Positions 9,801-22,735 are shown, counted from the stretch's first letter. The stretch is DNA of 64,000 nt from Symbiodinium microadriaticum (GCA_001939145.1 LSRX01001121.1:105739-169738), one strand, 5' to 3'. The notes: a model not told the origin generated them from the letters alone. Made by a program: numbers and translations.

Positions 9801-12800
9801 GACCCAAGCCTAAGAGGGAAGAATCGGGAGGCGAGCGGCGGAATCGCGAAATCTAATTTACAGCAAGCCTGTCAAGTGAAGCGTGCATGAACCAGAGCTA
9901 CGATTGCGATGCGTAGAGCTTTGTTGCATTTTGTTGTGGCGCATGTCAGCCCATTTTGGTGTGTCTGGGCGAGGCCATGCACTTATTGCAAGCGGACCTT
10001 GGTGGCTTGGCTCCGCAGATGTGTGGTTTCCTCTTCAGCGAGCTTTGCGCTTCGAAGGTCGGGCCGAGGCAAAGCTGCAGTGCTGGCACCGCTGGCGCAA
10101 AGCGGTGCAAGTGGCTCGTCGCGCAGCTGGGCCAAATCCGCGGGCATTGCTGGCATTGCTGGAGTCTGCTGGAGTCTGCTGCACAAAGTCGTACTGGCCG
10201 GAATATGCCGAAGCTTAAGGAAGATTCGCGGGCTGCCGTCATGGCTGACCTGCTCGCTGCTCGCGAACGCAGCCAGGCCAGATGTCACAGCTCCCGTGGT
10301 TACCGTTCGCAGCCAAGGAGGTACCGCAGCTGCTTGATTAAATATCGGGGCCTCGGCGTATCGTGACAACAGTGTAGGCGGTGCGCATAGCAGGAACAGA
10401 GGCTAAGTGGATGTCGATTTGAGGGAATAGGCTCCTTCTTGCCAATTTTCAGAAATTGGCAGAGCATGGTGGCCAGGATTCTCAGGTTTGAGATCCTTGA
10501 TCCTTAAACGAAGCATCATCGCACTTGATGTGCGGGAGAGATGACCAAACACAAGTCTTGGGAATGCGATGCTGTGGCGCTCGCTTTCCTGCAAGGAGGC
10601 ACTTCAGGAGTCTTTTCGGTGCAGGGCGGAGGCTCGCCGCAGATTTCGAGTTCTAGTGCAACTGAAAAAACTCTTCGTGCGCCAGGAAAAGGGTCTCCAT
10701 TTGAAGAGACTTGAAAATCGTTTACTTCGAGGACAAAGACATCTCCTCAGGCACACTACTGTGACGTCGCATGGAGGAGCAGTCAGCACGTTGCGCTTCC
10801 GTATGTGGACAGCAAATTGAGAGCTCAGACAAGATTCACGGTTGCGAATTGCTCCAGGGACCGTCTGCCGTCACCCGCAACATGAAACGAAAGTAGGCCG
10901 TCTTGGCCGCAAGGACACAGAAAATGCATCACGCACATTTGCCTTGACCTCCCTCACTTGCGTGTGTTCTAGCAACATGGTGTTAGCGGCCCTCCATGAT
11001 GCTCAGCCGGTTCTTGGAGGAACGCAGCCCAAAACGAGATGTCGAATGGGCGCCCGAAGATGCTCACGATGCTCAGAAGCCCTCGTGTTATGACTAGCGC
11101 AGCACACGGAGGCCAGCAGGACGTCAGGCACGAAACACAGCGCGGACGAAAACCAAGCCGAAGTGAAGGTGGTGAGACAGCAATGGATGAATACTCTGGG
11201 ATACTTAGAAAGAGTGAGTGGATGTTCGAGGGGCCATCGTGGGCACGGTGCAAGATAGCCTGACAGAGCTACAGCTGCGGTGTGGCGACAATCTGGCAGA
11301 TTCTGGCAGTATCAGCAAGTCGCAGAATTGTTGTGGCAGTGCTCATTTTGAGGCTCCGAAGCTGGCGGAGTTGGAAGAAACAGGCATTTGTCAGCCGCAC
11401 CTCGGAAACAAACCCGATCAGCAGTCGAGTCCGCCATGACCTTCAAGTCGTGACAGCTTTAGCTCGTGTCTAGCTGCTTGTCTATGAGGGAAGGCGGCGA
11501 TCAGCAGTCGCAGAAAGCCGCGAACTCAGATCTTCAGGCATCCATGTGCTGTCACGCTTTGTCATGCAGTGATACTAGGAGTGCTGCAGAACACGCATCC
11601 CGCGGGCCTCGCAATCCAGGGACAGTCTCTGCAGCGCGATGCAGAGACAATCAGACTCGGCAAAGCTCCGAGCAATTCAGCGCGCTTGGTGCGAGCTGGC
11701 CCGGGAGCACAGCAGTGGACCAGTCGCTGACCAATGAGCGTTGTATACTTCACCACTGTTCTGCTAGTACGACATAAAGAATTACCCGTCACTCGCCGAT
11801 CCTGCTTGCATGCGGAGGCTGCAATTTGCAAGCAGCAACGCCAGGCGTGCAAAGGGATTCCAAACGCGACAGATTTGATACTGGCTCACGGCCGCTGTGA
11901 TTCTTTGAAGGACGTGGCCTGCTTCGTGAAATTCAAGACTCTCCACTTCTGCCTGGGGCTTGTTACGTGTTGCATTTTGCGGCTCGTTCCGCAGACTGGC
12001 GTTTGCGCACGTCCTGCCTGTGCCCATCTCGGCTTCAGGCTGTGAGCAGAAGAACTTTAAGGAATTCGTGCTCTTGACTTGGCCTGCTGCCTCAGTCCAT
12101 GGTTGCCGAGGGTTGATCTGGTGCACTTTCACGTGGTCAGGTTCCTGGCAATGCACAGGACCTGGGTCAGAATACGATGGGTCCAGCCTTAAGAGCCTTA
12201 AGCTTGTGTCAGACAGCGCTTTTGCTTGTTTGGCGCAGCGGTCGATAAGATGTGCTGTCGATGCTGAGAGTTCGGAGGTTTCTGTAAGGAGAGGGCCTGA
12301 GGCCTGAGAAACCCATCTCAGATCTCGCAGGACTCAAATCAGACGGCAGAAGCTGCTACACCGACATCAGCAGCGACTTCTTCGAGCAATGCGATCAGTG
12401 TCGGTCAGAAGCCGAGACATGCAGCTGACACAATGATACACAATGGAGACTTTGATGTGCTGTCCTGTGATTTGCACGGTCAAGAGCTCAGCCTGTGCTC
12501 CACGCTGCCTGAGGCGCAGCGATCAGCAGCATTGACCCAGCACTGCACACTTGTGCGCGTGCTCGGCGCCCAATGCACAAAGTGCACAGATCCCTGTGGC
12601 TGCCAGCCACATCGTGCTGTTTCCTCTTTCACTTACTTGGCCTGTCACGTTCTGTTTCTTGAGGCTTCGCTCTTGGCGCCGGGCCGTGGCCTGAGATGCG
12701 AACCCATACCGGCGCTGCAAGAACATACAATGGGACAGGTTATGACTCTAGCCAACCGCTGCCTAGAGTAGTGGCCCCTGAAGGCAACAGAGGAACAGAC

Positions 12801-14153
12801 ACTGTTCTGAGCTTGGCGTCGAGAATCTGCAATGTGACTGCTGCCTGTGTCATCCTTGCAGTGGTCTAACAGCCTAGCAGAGTCTAACAGCTGGCCAACG
12901 CGGATCTCTGCCCATGCCTCTCCTGGATTCAAGAGGCTCGACCATGCAGCGAGCGCGAGACGCCAGGAGGCACTCAACGAGTCTCCCAGATTCGCGTGGA
13001 GATAGGAGCACCGCCTTTCTCAGGCCTGCCATGGGCTGATTAGCATAGTGAGGAAGTTGGAGCTCTCAAGCCCGGCCCTTCCCATCCCATTCGAGCCCGC
13101 TTTGGCATGCTTCCGCTCACTGAGGAGCCACGCTTGCATGTTGCCTGCTCCAATGGTCGCGACTGCAGCAAGCTCAGGTTGGCGTTAGCATGCTGGCGAG
13201 TGATGGCGAGTGCATGCAACGTGCCGTTAAGTGTTGAGAAAATGAGGCGGGTCTCAGAGCGTTTCGATCCCGGATCAGCACTGCACGAGGCCATGCAGAA
13301 GAGTGTAGCTGTATGTTGCTGTGCCCGATTCGGATGTGTGAGTGTTCTGAGCTGCAAGCCTTTCGGCCCCACCGCACGGTGCATGCCCAAGCGACCTGCT
13401 AGTCTTCATGACGCTATGATCGTAGGGGCCCTCGGTGTAGCACGTAAAGTAAGCATGGCAGCCTTCTTTGAAGCTTCCTGCAGCATCGATAAGATAACCA
13501 GCAAGCCATTTCGACATGGACATGCACGCTGCAAAAATCAGGGAGTCAAACAGCCTGAGAAGTTGTATTCCAATTTGACAATTTCGGCATGAGCCACAGA
13601 TGCGCTATAAGGGCATAGTCAGTTATCTTGGCACCTTTGGTAGCTGTTCGGACCATATCCTTCTGTGACGTACATACCGGAACGGGTGCAGCTTTCAGCA
13701 TACATGGCGTGCCAATCTTACAGGAAGGATACACTTTGCGGGGCAAGCCCGCGGAAGCCCTGGAGATATCTGGTGCGGTTTGTCGGGCGCAGGTTGAAGC
13801 AATGCAAGAGTGGCAAGACCTCCGTGTCCAGGAATCGGGTCAATCGCTTCAGACGGGCAGCTGGGCTTCCACTGAAGGCAGTCGCGGAGACTTTTGAACC
13901 TCCACCGCTGTCTTGTGGAGACTACACACTGCATCTCCGTATGGCAGAGTCAAGCATTGGCCTCGAGGATATCCATCCTGCCACCAACAACGGAACTCAA
14001 AGTCGTAAGATACACATAGGTTGAAGGTAGGATTGGTGAGGGTGTCTGATAGAGTTTTCGAGAACCGGGTCTAGAGCCTAGAGTCCAAAAACGGCTTCAG
14101 GGTGGGGTTTGCCAGTTAAGCAGCATTCCGGAATATGATGCACCCTGAAGGAA
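6855..14153. other. 7.3 kb without a recognised gene
   Basis: Only short open frames occur, changing from frame to frame and present on both strands. Around 9.6-9.9 kb a Lys/Arg-rich stretch (ARKRSKRFFKAGEKEQKQ) and around 10.6 kb a basic helical stretch could be isolated exons, but no family is recognised. No repeats longer than trivial runs stood out. Confidence 0.5.
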
Positions 14154-15436
14154 TTGCACTCGCAGCTGCGAAACAAAGCAGGGCAGCAAGTTGCCTGTCT
14201 GACGGGTGTTTACATTTTCCGGGGGGGCGACGACTCCTTTCTGCAGTTGTGTGGCTGTGACTCTGCTCCTGAAGCCTTGCGAAGTCTTGCCCCCATCCTT
14301 TTCAACGAGTTTGGCCGGCCGCTGGATGCATTGAAACAGCGATGCGGCGTTCGAGCGCGGACAGCAGGTTTCTTGTGGCTGTCCTCAGTACAAGCTCCGA
14401 ATCTGGACCCGTCCATGAAGCGGGAATTTGCACAGAAAGTCTTCGAATGCCTCGGAGGAGCAATGAAACGGCTCAGCCTCGTGGTGTGCCCCTTCCAGGA
14501 AGACTTGGCTGACTTTGGCTTCCAATCGGCTGAAATGCCGGGAGCTCATCTTTGTCTGTGGGACAAGTGACTTGGCTGGACCCTTGTACTTAAGCTGAGC
14601 ACTTCTGTTTCTACTGGCTACAGCTGTTCATGAATGTTCCACAGGAGCAAAGATGGCGTGCCTGCAGTGCCAGATGCCTCAATGGTGCCGCAAGCGCTTC
14701 CTGCTGACGTGGGTAACGTGATTGCTTTCGAGGTGCGCGTGCAAACTCTTTCCGTGCAATGTAGGACTGTTTGCAGACATGACTGGTTCTCGCAGTGGTT
14801 CAGCTTGAGAACAGCATCGTGTCTTAAAGCCTGCCCTGAAGAGTTTTGGAAGGGTGATGGTTGTGGGATGTTGTGGGAATCAGTGGTTGTGTGGGCCGGT
14901 CACACGGATCAACATGGCCTCAGGCGGAAGGGCAGGTCTGTCGTCATTCTCGAAGTAAAATATGTGGACCTGCCCAGTGGGCACCTGTGCAGGCAGACGA
15001 GACGTCGTGCGATTCCAATGGTCTGAATGTATCCAAGCCGGTTCCTCTCCAGGAACAGGGCGAGGAGAACAAACTGTCTGTAGGACCAGAAGATGCGCCG
15101 GAAGTTCCTGCAGACGGCCCTTTGAAGGAGGGCCCGCAGGCATCCGCACCAAAGGCGCACCAGGTGCCGGTCCCTGTTTTCGTGCCTAGACTGAAGCAAG
15201 AAGGGATGGCGGGGTGGGGGGGTGTCTTCCCTTTGGCATCTTGGGTTCCCAAGCATTCAGCACCCGGCCTAATGAGAACCCGGTCGGCGTGTTGGCAGTT
15301 GTGCCCTCTGCCCGCGTGGGGCATGAGACCTGGATGCCCGCTTCAGAAAATGTCTTCAGTCGACTTGGTTCTGCAAATTTCAGTTAGGAGTCGGGTGATT
15401 TTTCCCCTAAGTCCTTTGGGGGGCAGTCTGGCATGA
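14154..15436 (+). other. Unrecognised open frames upstream of the 299-aa ORF
   Basis: A 138-codon frame at 14154-14570 and a second in the same frame at 14634-15026 are followed by a third frame running 14861-15436. They lie head-to-tail with the ORF at 15443 on the same strand, separated by one stop or one frame change each. They could be pieces of one decayed, intron-poor gene. I recognise no domain. Confidence 0.25.
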
Positions 15437-15442
15437 TCTCAC

Positions 15443-16342
15443 ATGTTGCTACTGCATTGCTACCGTGGTCCTGGCCCAAAAAAATGGAGTCAAGTCAGGC
15501 CCCTTCACAAGTATTGGAGTGAAGCTGAAGCTGCAGCCGAGGTGAAGATCGAGGCGAAAACCGCCCGAAGCCATGGCACTGAGAGTGACAGCACTGGTGC
15601 ACAGAAACGGAAGCCAACCACTCCCACACCACCTCGAAATGATAAATCGCCGGGCTGTGGCCAGAAGCGGAAGTTAAGCATGACACCGCCGCGTCTGCCC
15701 GATGCACGGCGAAGCCGCAACGTCCCTGACGTCCCTCAAAGCATAAGTCTCCCATTCGGCGGTTTTGCCGAGAAGGTCGGTCCAAGTTGGTGGACTCCAC
15801 GTGTCCAGCTGGCCCTGACCTACGCTGCAGGCTTCGGGGCTGCTCTACTAATGCTGCAGGCTGATCAGTTTGAGAATGGTCGGCCGGGCAAAGTTTTCTG
15901 GGGATCCAAACACCTGCCAAACAGGATTCAGGAGCAGGGGGCGCACAAGTCTTTTCTAAGAGGGATGGCCGAACTTGCCCGGATCATACACGCAGTGAAC
16001 CGCGATGCTGAACCGCCGATGGCAAGCTTGATTATGCAAGTGGTTTCTCCGCTTAGTTCCGTGCGTAGGAAGTTTGGCATTGAAGAGCAACACAGGCACA
16101 GCCTGAGCCACTTCTTTGGAAAGGGTGGCCAAGTGGAGCAGGTGTTGCGTGCCGTTGTCGATGAGGCTGAGGCCTTTTGTGCATCTGTCGCCGAAGCCGA
16201 AGACAGCTCGGACACCGCTAGCGGCAAGTTGTCACAAAGTGACTGGGCTTTCTGCTATAGGGCGCTGCCGCAAGTTGAAGCAGACAGGCACAATCTCGTT
16301 TCTTTCAGGGAGAGGCTTTGTGGGGCATCTGCACGGACGTGA
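15443..16342 (+). CDS. Hypothetical protein, 299 aa, basic N-terminus
   Basis: A single uninterrupted frame of 299 codons, the longest in the left third of the window apart from the coiled-coil gene and its antisense shadow. Residues about 40-95 are rich in Lys, Arg, Pro, Thr and Ser (KRKP, QKRKLSMTPPR, DARRSRN) and look disordered and possibly nuclear-targeting. The rest is more globular, with predicted helices (RVQLALTYAAGFGAALLML, FLRGMAELARIIHAV, VEQVLRAVVDEAEAF). No known motif is seen. An intronless ORF is unusual beside the intron-rich genes here, so it may come from a mobile or retroposed source. The start Met is uncertain because the frame is preceded only seven bases earlier by a stop of the upstream frame. 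Confidence 0.4.
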   Translation: MLLLHCYRGPGPKKWSQVRPLHKYWSEAEAAAEVKIEAKTARSHGTESDSTGAQKRKPTTPTPPRNDKSPGCGQKRKLSMTPPRLPDARRSRNVPDVPQSISLPFGGFAEKVGPSWWTPRVQLALTYAAGFGAALLMLQADQFENGRPGKVFWGSKHLPNRIQEQGAHKSFLRGMAELARIIHAVNRDAEPPMASLIMQVVSPLSSVRRKFGIEEQHRHSLSHFFGKGGQVEQVLRAVVDEAEAFCASVAEAEDSSDTASGKLSQSDWAFCYRALPQVEADRHNLVSFRERLCGASART

Positions 16343-17469
16343 CGAAAAGACGCATCGCGACCGGTCAGCAACATCTGAAACTCGTGCGAACTCATGCAGC
16401 TACTAGTGTATTCAGCCTGAGAGCGAGTCTGGGCCGTGCCAGGTGAGCTGGGTGCAGAAGCTGAGGCAAGTGCTCCAAGCCTTTCTATTCCGTGGAAGGC
16501 ATAGCGGCACATAGCGGCACAGCGGCATCGCGGCTTCGCTTCAGGTCCTGTCTGGAGGCAGAGGTCGAGGCTGAGATCGAAGAGAAGCGTCGGCTCCAGG
16601 AAAGCATCCTGCCGGAGCCTGCCGATGCGGAGCCGACTGCGCTGCGGAGTCGAGTTGGATGTCTCATAAGGAGCACGCAGCGATCGGAACAGCTGAAGCG
16701 ATTTGAGACCGGCGCGTGTGCGAGGCCCAAAAAAACAGAAGGGAACGAAAATGAGTGTCAGCCAGAGAATGCTCAGGTCTTCTCGAAATCCTCGCCTGGC
16801 CGGCACGGGTTGTGCCGCAATTGCATGTGAGACGAATCTCTGGCTTCGTCATTCATCTTCGGCCCGTGCCAGTTTCAAAAGCAGACGGCCGCCGCAAAGC
16901 ACGGCAGCCTTAGGCAATGGCGCCTTTGGAGTGCTGGCTCGGGCCTCTGAGAGAGGCGCCACTAAGGGCCTTTGGGCTGGGACCGGGAGTAAATCGCGAG
17001 CGGGGAGAAGGATGCAGGGTAGCGACATGTCAGTGTGTAAGGCATGGAAGTCGCCATGCTCGCTCGTCATGCGGAGGAGCAGTTCCAACCCTGGTTTTCT
17101 TTTCAGATTTCCTTGTAACATCCTTGGCGCTGAGAGCACCTGAGCGTCGAAGGTCAAGTCGACTCCGAGATCTCGAAGAGGAAGCCGCAGCTCTCAGCTT
17201 CTTACGATGTTCCGTGCAGGCCCCGAGATCATGTCTCAGCATCCGATTTCTTCCGGATTTTTGGTCCAAGGGTTAGCATGGATACAAGGTCATGCTAGAC
17301 CAGGTCAGATGTCTCGTTTGGAAGCTTGAAAGCATAGGCGGCGCAGCCCCAGTGACCCCTCACTGTCCCAGCCGAGCCTGAACCTCGCGGTCCCTCGCCC
17401 GAGCTCCCGACCGCCCAACCCCCCCCCGGCCCCCCTGGGCTCACCGCATAGAGACGAGAGTCGCCTGCC
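16343..17469. other. Intergenic stretch upstream of the mutarotase gene
   Basis: An Arg/Glu-rich frame at about 16490-16830 (EAEVEAEIEEKRRLQE) is helical in character but unassigned. A pyrimidine/C-rich run lies at about 17419-17436. No promoter motif can be assigned; dinoflagellate genes generally lack TATA boxes. A spliced-leader acceptor AG would be expected shortly before 17470 but cannot be picked out. Confidence 0.35.
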
Positions 17470-20400
17470 ATGGGATCCTCTTCGAGTGCACCGGCGGTGG
17501 AGTTCGGAAGCAACTCGGGGAAGCCGATCACAGCGTATACGCTGAGCAATGGTTCGATGACGGTGCGCCCTGCCAGCTCCCGTGATAGCAGCGCACGGGC
17601 ATTGCCGCACGATCTGCAGACCTTGTATTCTTTGTTCTGCAATGCCCTCTTCAATAGTACTGTGATGAGATGTGATGAGTATATACCCATGGCCTCGATA
17701 GTCTTTTCAATTTGTCCGACTCCGCTCGGAGGACGATTAGGGTCTTGAATGTGCGACGTTGACGGAGCAGTATTGAAACGAAATCGAAGTGACCAAGCCA
17801 AGTGTTTTGTTCAGACGCGCAGGAATGTAAAGCCGAAGTCTCAAGGCATTACGCAGAAGAGCGTTTCGGTTTTACTTACATCAACATGCTACATCGATGC
17901 TGGACGAAAGATTGACATGAGTCGGACTGCATGACGGAGAGACTCGCATGAAGAAAGCGATGCATTCGTTGCACGAACCATAGAGAGAGTCCAACCACCT
18001 TGGCGTTACATCAGCTCACTACACCTGCTGTATCGACGATGAACAGGCCATGGAATGGTGAGCGAAGATGTAAACACGTCGTATGCGCCAGCGGCTTCAC
18101 GAAGCTTCGTGAGTCACGTGATGGTTTTGAGGATGCTTGGCACAGGTGGCAATGTGGAACCGTTGACAAACAGCGCAAACCACAAGATTATTGAGGACAC
18201 ACACATGGCCAGTCAAACTCAGGTGGGCACTTTCTGCTGTGCCTATTGTCGACGTTATGCTGAAAGCCGGGGTTTCATGTTTTTTCATGTTTGCACAGTG
18301 TAGCACCTGTATCCGCGAGTCACACATGGTTGCGTAGAGCTGTACCGAAGGGCTCGAGCAGTAGCACGAGGTACTGTCCGGGAAGATAACTGTTACGCTA
18401 CATAGGTCAAAGGCCCCATCGATGGTCGCGAAAGGTGAGCAAGACAACGAAGCAGGGTTGCGGGCCAGCTGGTTCGCCGTGCTGGAAACATACCGAAGTG
18501 CTCGTAGCACAGCGCCGCACCATATCAAGCTTCATTATAGAGACCGAGTGCACGTTCATAGCAGACGGGGTTTGCCCGGAGCACACGTAATTATTTTTTG
18601 AATCTCAAATCTGGCTCAGAAGGTCGAGAGGACACCGTATGCAGTGCCTGGCAGGTGCTTTCGGCATTGAGCCTACCAAGCACAAACGTTTTCATAGAAA
18701 CAGAATAGTGTCGATCCGGAGGCCGCAAGGTTGGGGGCATGCAACCGGGAAGCCTTCTTGTAGGATGGCGTGCTGCCGATTCCGGCAGAATCGATCTCTC
18801 TGTCTCTGCTTGTCTGGGGCTTCCTACAGGTCCGGGTCCTTGACCTTGGCGCCACAGTCTCCTCTGTCCAGGCACGCTTTGCCAGCGAAAGTTCCGAACA
18901 TGGGAGCAGGTCGTTGTGGTTGTCGCCTAGGTCCCGGACTCTGCAGGCAAGATCAAAGAGGCAGCTGCCAACGCTGGAGACAGAATAGAGCAGGGCTTAG
19001 GGCGGAAGCCTGCAGTGTCCAGCTAAGCCAGGTTTGCCTGGGTTACGATGACGGCGCGGCCTATCTGGACTGGACTACAAACCCTTACTTCGGCGCTGTG
19101 CCTTGGCGTGACCACAGGCCGCAGGAGGAAAGCCTGGCCATGCGATTCTGTTGCTATCGATAAGCGACCTCACTTCCATGAGTCCCTTGTGCAGTTGCGG
19201 AGCATGCAGATCCGTTCCTGTCAGCTTTCTGAGATTTTCTGAGAGGTCGCTGGACGATGTGCGAATCGCATTGCCAAAGGCCGCGGGATGTTGCATGAAG
19301 CGGAAATCGACACGAGCGAATTGCCGCAGCTGCTGCAGCAGCTGTTTCGTCTTTCCTTTCGCTGTTTGAGGCAAGTTTACGCTCGATGGCAAGGACTATC
19401 AGCTTGTGGCCAACAACGGCCGTGAGCTCAGGGTCTTCTCGGGAGCTCCGCGAATTGTGCTCGTGGTTCAGGTCCTAACCATCTTCATGGAGGCAACCAG
19501 GGCTTTGACAAGCTCATGTGGACCTGCGACGCCGCCTTCTCAGGAGGATAGCCATACAAGCGCCAGCGCTATCGTGATCCGTTGCTTATCAAGGCCTCGG
19601 ATGCGACGTCCATTACGCTCTCCTTGCTCTCGCCTGATGGCGACGAGGGTTACCCGGGAAACCTCCGTGCCAGGTGCAAGCACCTGTGTTCGTTGAAGCA
19701 TCACACAGCGGCGGCACACACGTAGTGGAGGTTGCAGGACGCATGCTTGGTCCAGTGGTCCCGTGGTGCATCCCTCGCATTTCATACAACCACCTTCCCC
19801 GTTTCGACACGTTCAGATAAGCGTCCAATTAACGCCTCTTTAGGACTTTAGGGCTTCAGGGCCTAGTCACCGGTCTTATCACTCCTTTCAGGGTCATTAG
19901 CTGCTCGTGCCACACGTCCCGCTGGTTGCTTCGCTGTCTCAAGCTCGCGTTGCCATTGATTCCGACAATCCTGCTGTCTGTTTCGACTCCGAGCACTGGG
20001 TCGTCCGATGTCGTCCGTAGTCACATGCAGGGTACGGGGAACACGCGAAGTATGCAGTCTCGCGTTGTGCAGTCTCTAAGTTGACCATCCATGCCAGGGT
20101 GACTTATTCGTTGCCGACGTCTAGCTCGCTGAAGATGGAATATGAAGCGACGACCGATGCGTCGCTCGGATATGCACCATTCAGACGTATTTTACGGCAG
20201 AAACCCTAGGACCGAGGCTGTGGTTGAAGACAAGCGGCAAAGTGCCTTCAAAGCCGAGGCCAACATTGTGCAACCTGACGAACCACGCTCCTTGCTTGCA
20301 GCCACGGACCAACTCTTTGAGATTTGATCCATTCGTGTACGGACATCGCCGGGTTTCCAACTTCTCGGGAGATGTGAATGGGTCTTAAGGGGCTCTCTCG

Positions 20401-22735
20401 TCATGGCCTCTTTCGAGAGGCGAGGTGTCACTGCTTGATTTCGTTTCAAACGGCCTTCGTGGCTCCAGCAACAGGATTTGCCTGCGAAAATAATCCCCCC
20501 TTGCAGCCCCAGCACTGCCTCAACATGACATGCTAAGGCATACTGGAACCTTGCTGATGGTGGCACTGGCGTTCAGGATGTTTGCAATCATGAGATTCTT
20601 GGAGACAACAGTAACATGCAGCCTGCACGATGTGCATCTGTTGATGCGGGCATGATTCCGAGTTCAGCTTCTGAACAGCAAGCGGCCTTCATTCAAGGAT
20701 TCAGATCTTTGCAGATTTCTACACGATCCTCGATGAGAATTGTGTCGAAATTGAGCGGTGCAACAAGCAATGTGGACACTGGCTGTGGTCGCACATGTTG
20801 TTTTCCTCCATGCCGCCCGAGGCCAGTGGACGAGACTTCCATTCCCACCGGAGAGGTTCGGAGCGTTTCAGGGGCCATGGACCTGCGCCAGAAGACTCGG
20901 ATCGGTGACTTGGCAGAAGGCGAGGGTTGAAGACGCCGCCAGGCAGAGCAAGTTGGAGCTGAGGCACTCAGATTCGGGCGGCTGACAACGGCTCGACGCT
21001 TACAGTTGGGCAGGGAAGAGCTTTTTTGGGAAGATGGCAGACTTGATGTTCGATTCCGATAGTTCTGTTCACTCGACAGCACCTTCGGGCGGCGCCTGGG
21101 AAGCAACGACATCTAAGCAAGTTTTAAGCACCCGGGGGCCATCCCCCGTGGCCAAAGTGTGCCATTGAGCCTCAGTCAGCACCCCGAAGGACAGACATGA
21201 GGATGGAGGGAGAATGAACGTACCCAGGTGTCGAACATCGTCAAACGCAGGAAAACCTGAGCTGTTCACGCTATCTCCTTTGACATTCGTTGGTTGTGAC
21301 GTGGGTATCCTTTATTCTCGAAGGTTCGGAGCAGTAGCACATGCCGTAGCAGCTGTCGCTCGAGACTTCAGAGTGTTGTGCCTCTTGTTCTCTCGCCACA
21401 CTTCACTTGTCATGCCGCGCAGCAGAAGCAACAGGGCCGACCAAGGCTTTCGAGGGTCACATCTCCGGTTTTCCCTCTTTCCAACACCGCAAGCAACACA
21501 AGCGGCAACACTTGTGCGAAATAGGTTACTACGGATGAGCGGATCGTTTTCAAACTCAAAAAGAGTTCAAGAACCACCAGACTCAGAAAAATCAGATTCG
21601 GCATCAGCGTGTTGAAACCAATTGCACACATGTCGCACAACACATGAGCGGGATGAGCCAGGCTTCTGGCAATTTCAGTCGCACAAGTTCCGTAAGCAGG
21701 AAAGCTTGTCGAGATGGTTTTCTTTCCCGCCTTCTTGCTCCGCATGCCGATGCGTGCCTGTGCTGACTGCATAGTTGACGTTGGCTTGGCAATGTGTCTG
21801 CTTCTGCAAACGGGCTGCGGCTGCTGGTGCTTCGGCCACGAAAAGTGGCGGTTGCGCAGCACATCACTTCCGGACTATGAATCAACTCGCTTGGACGCCA
21901 AGCCCATTCCTTCCCTACCGATCGCACAAGTGCACATGCGCATGTCGGGACTGTGCTGCTTCGGTGTGGGACTGCATTTTGAAGGCCTTGGCTACGACCA
22001 CAACTATGTCTTGGGCGCACCCAACGAATCGGGGCTTCGCCCAGCAGCGCGTGCAGCGAACTCAGAGAGCTGGCCCTTTTTTCGATGCGCAGCTCGCTGT
22101 GTCCCAGGCTTGGGAGGCCAGCAGCGGCCGCTGGATGTCCATGAAGACGAACCAGCCCGGAGTGCTGATGCTGCAATCGGTGATTTTATGAAGTCCACGC
22201 AAATCCATTTACATTAACTTCACGAGGTCTGTACAATTTGATCTTGTGCCATCGAGGTGCAGTTTTACACCGGTAATTACCTGAACGGCTTCGCAGGTCC
22301 GCTTTCGGAGCTGAAGGACGAGTGCTTTCCATATTCACGATGCAAGCAAGCTGCGTCGAGCGAAGCAGTGTTGAGCAGGTCGCGCCGGAAAAGGTGCCTA
22401 TCACAAGCACCATGGCTTTTGCCTCGAAGCGCAGCAATTTCCGGATGCAACTTGGCGATGACTAGCGCACGTGTTAGGACATGTTCGAACCGAAGGCATC
22501 GCTTATATCATCCATGATGTCGCATTCATTAAGTGCATGGCAGGCAGCCAACCGGCCACACTTCCCTTCGGTCGTGTGCTGGTCTCAGGGTGCTTTTTAC
22601 GCGACAAGCCGAGAAAAATTGCATGCATTCATGCATCTCAGTAAGTCAATAAGGTTACGACCAGGCGAAGTTTACCGACAGACCACGGTCTATGAGTTTG
22701 GCTGCAGCGACTCTTTTCCGCAGGGCCCCATTTGA
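17470..22735 (+). CDS. GALM: Aldose 1-epimerase (galactose mutarotase), 18 exons
   Basis: Interconverts alpha and beta anomers of hexoses such as galactose, feeding the Leloir pathway. Exons: 17470-17562, 18830-18871, 19032-19097, 19246-19279, 19371-19418, 19472-19530, 19594-19673, 20098-20160, 20259-20286, 20538-20620, 20698-20724, 20822-20919, 21985-22052, 22108-22161, 22257-22296, 22379-22446, 22544-22575, 22654-22735. They join in phase to 354 residues; the family is about 340. Seen in order: VRVLDLGATVSSV, NPYFGA, AGRCANRIAKGKF, NNGPNHLHGG, SPDGDEGYPG, NLTNH, PVDETSIPTGEV, YDHNYVLG, QFYTGNYLNG, HHGFCLEAQ, FPSVVLRPGE. All four active-site residues of the family are present: His100, His171, Asp245, Glu311. 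The N-terminus MGSSSS fits an N-myristoylation signal (inference). Nine donors are GC, seven GT and one GA (20725); all acceptors are AG before G. Least certain are the donor after exon 2 (18872-18896), the donor at 19419 versus 19422, and the donor after exon 10. Confidence 0.9.

Noticed and set aside
9945..9965. Partial resemblance to the dinoflagellate spliced leader (CCATTTTGG)
   Set aside because: Only about ten bases agree with the 22-base leader and no donor follows; no SL gene is supported anywhere in the window.
18639..18707. Alternative first exon of the mutarotase (ATG 18639)
   Set aside because: The exon at 17470 ends in YTLSNGSMT in the correct phase and matches the family N-terminus far better.
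19032..19163. Thioredoxin-like reading of the AVPWRD stretch
   Set aside because: Neighbouring exons show NPYFGA and GxxANRI of aldose 1-epimerase; AVPWRD is intron read-through.
19549..19551. In-frame TAG suggesting a mutarotase pseudogene
   Set aside because: A 63-base GC-AG intron (19531-19593) with AG|G removes it and restores the family spacing between the Trp and SPDGDEGYPG motifs.
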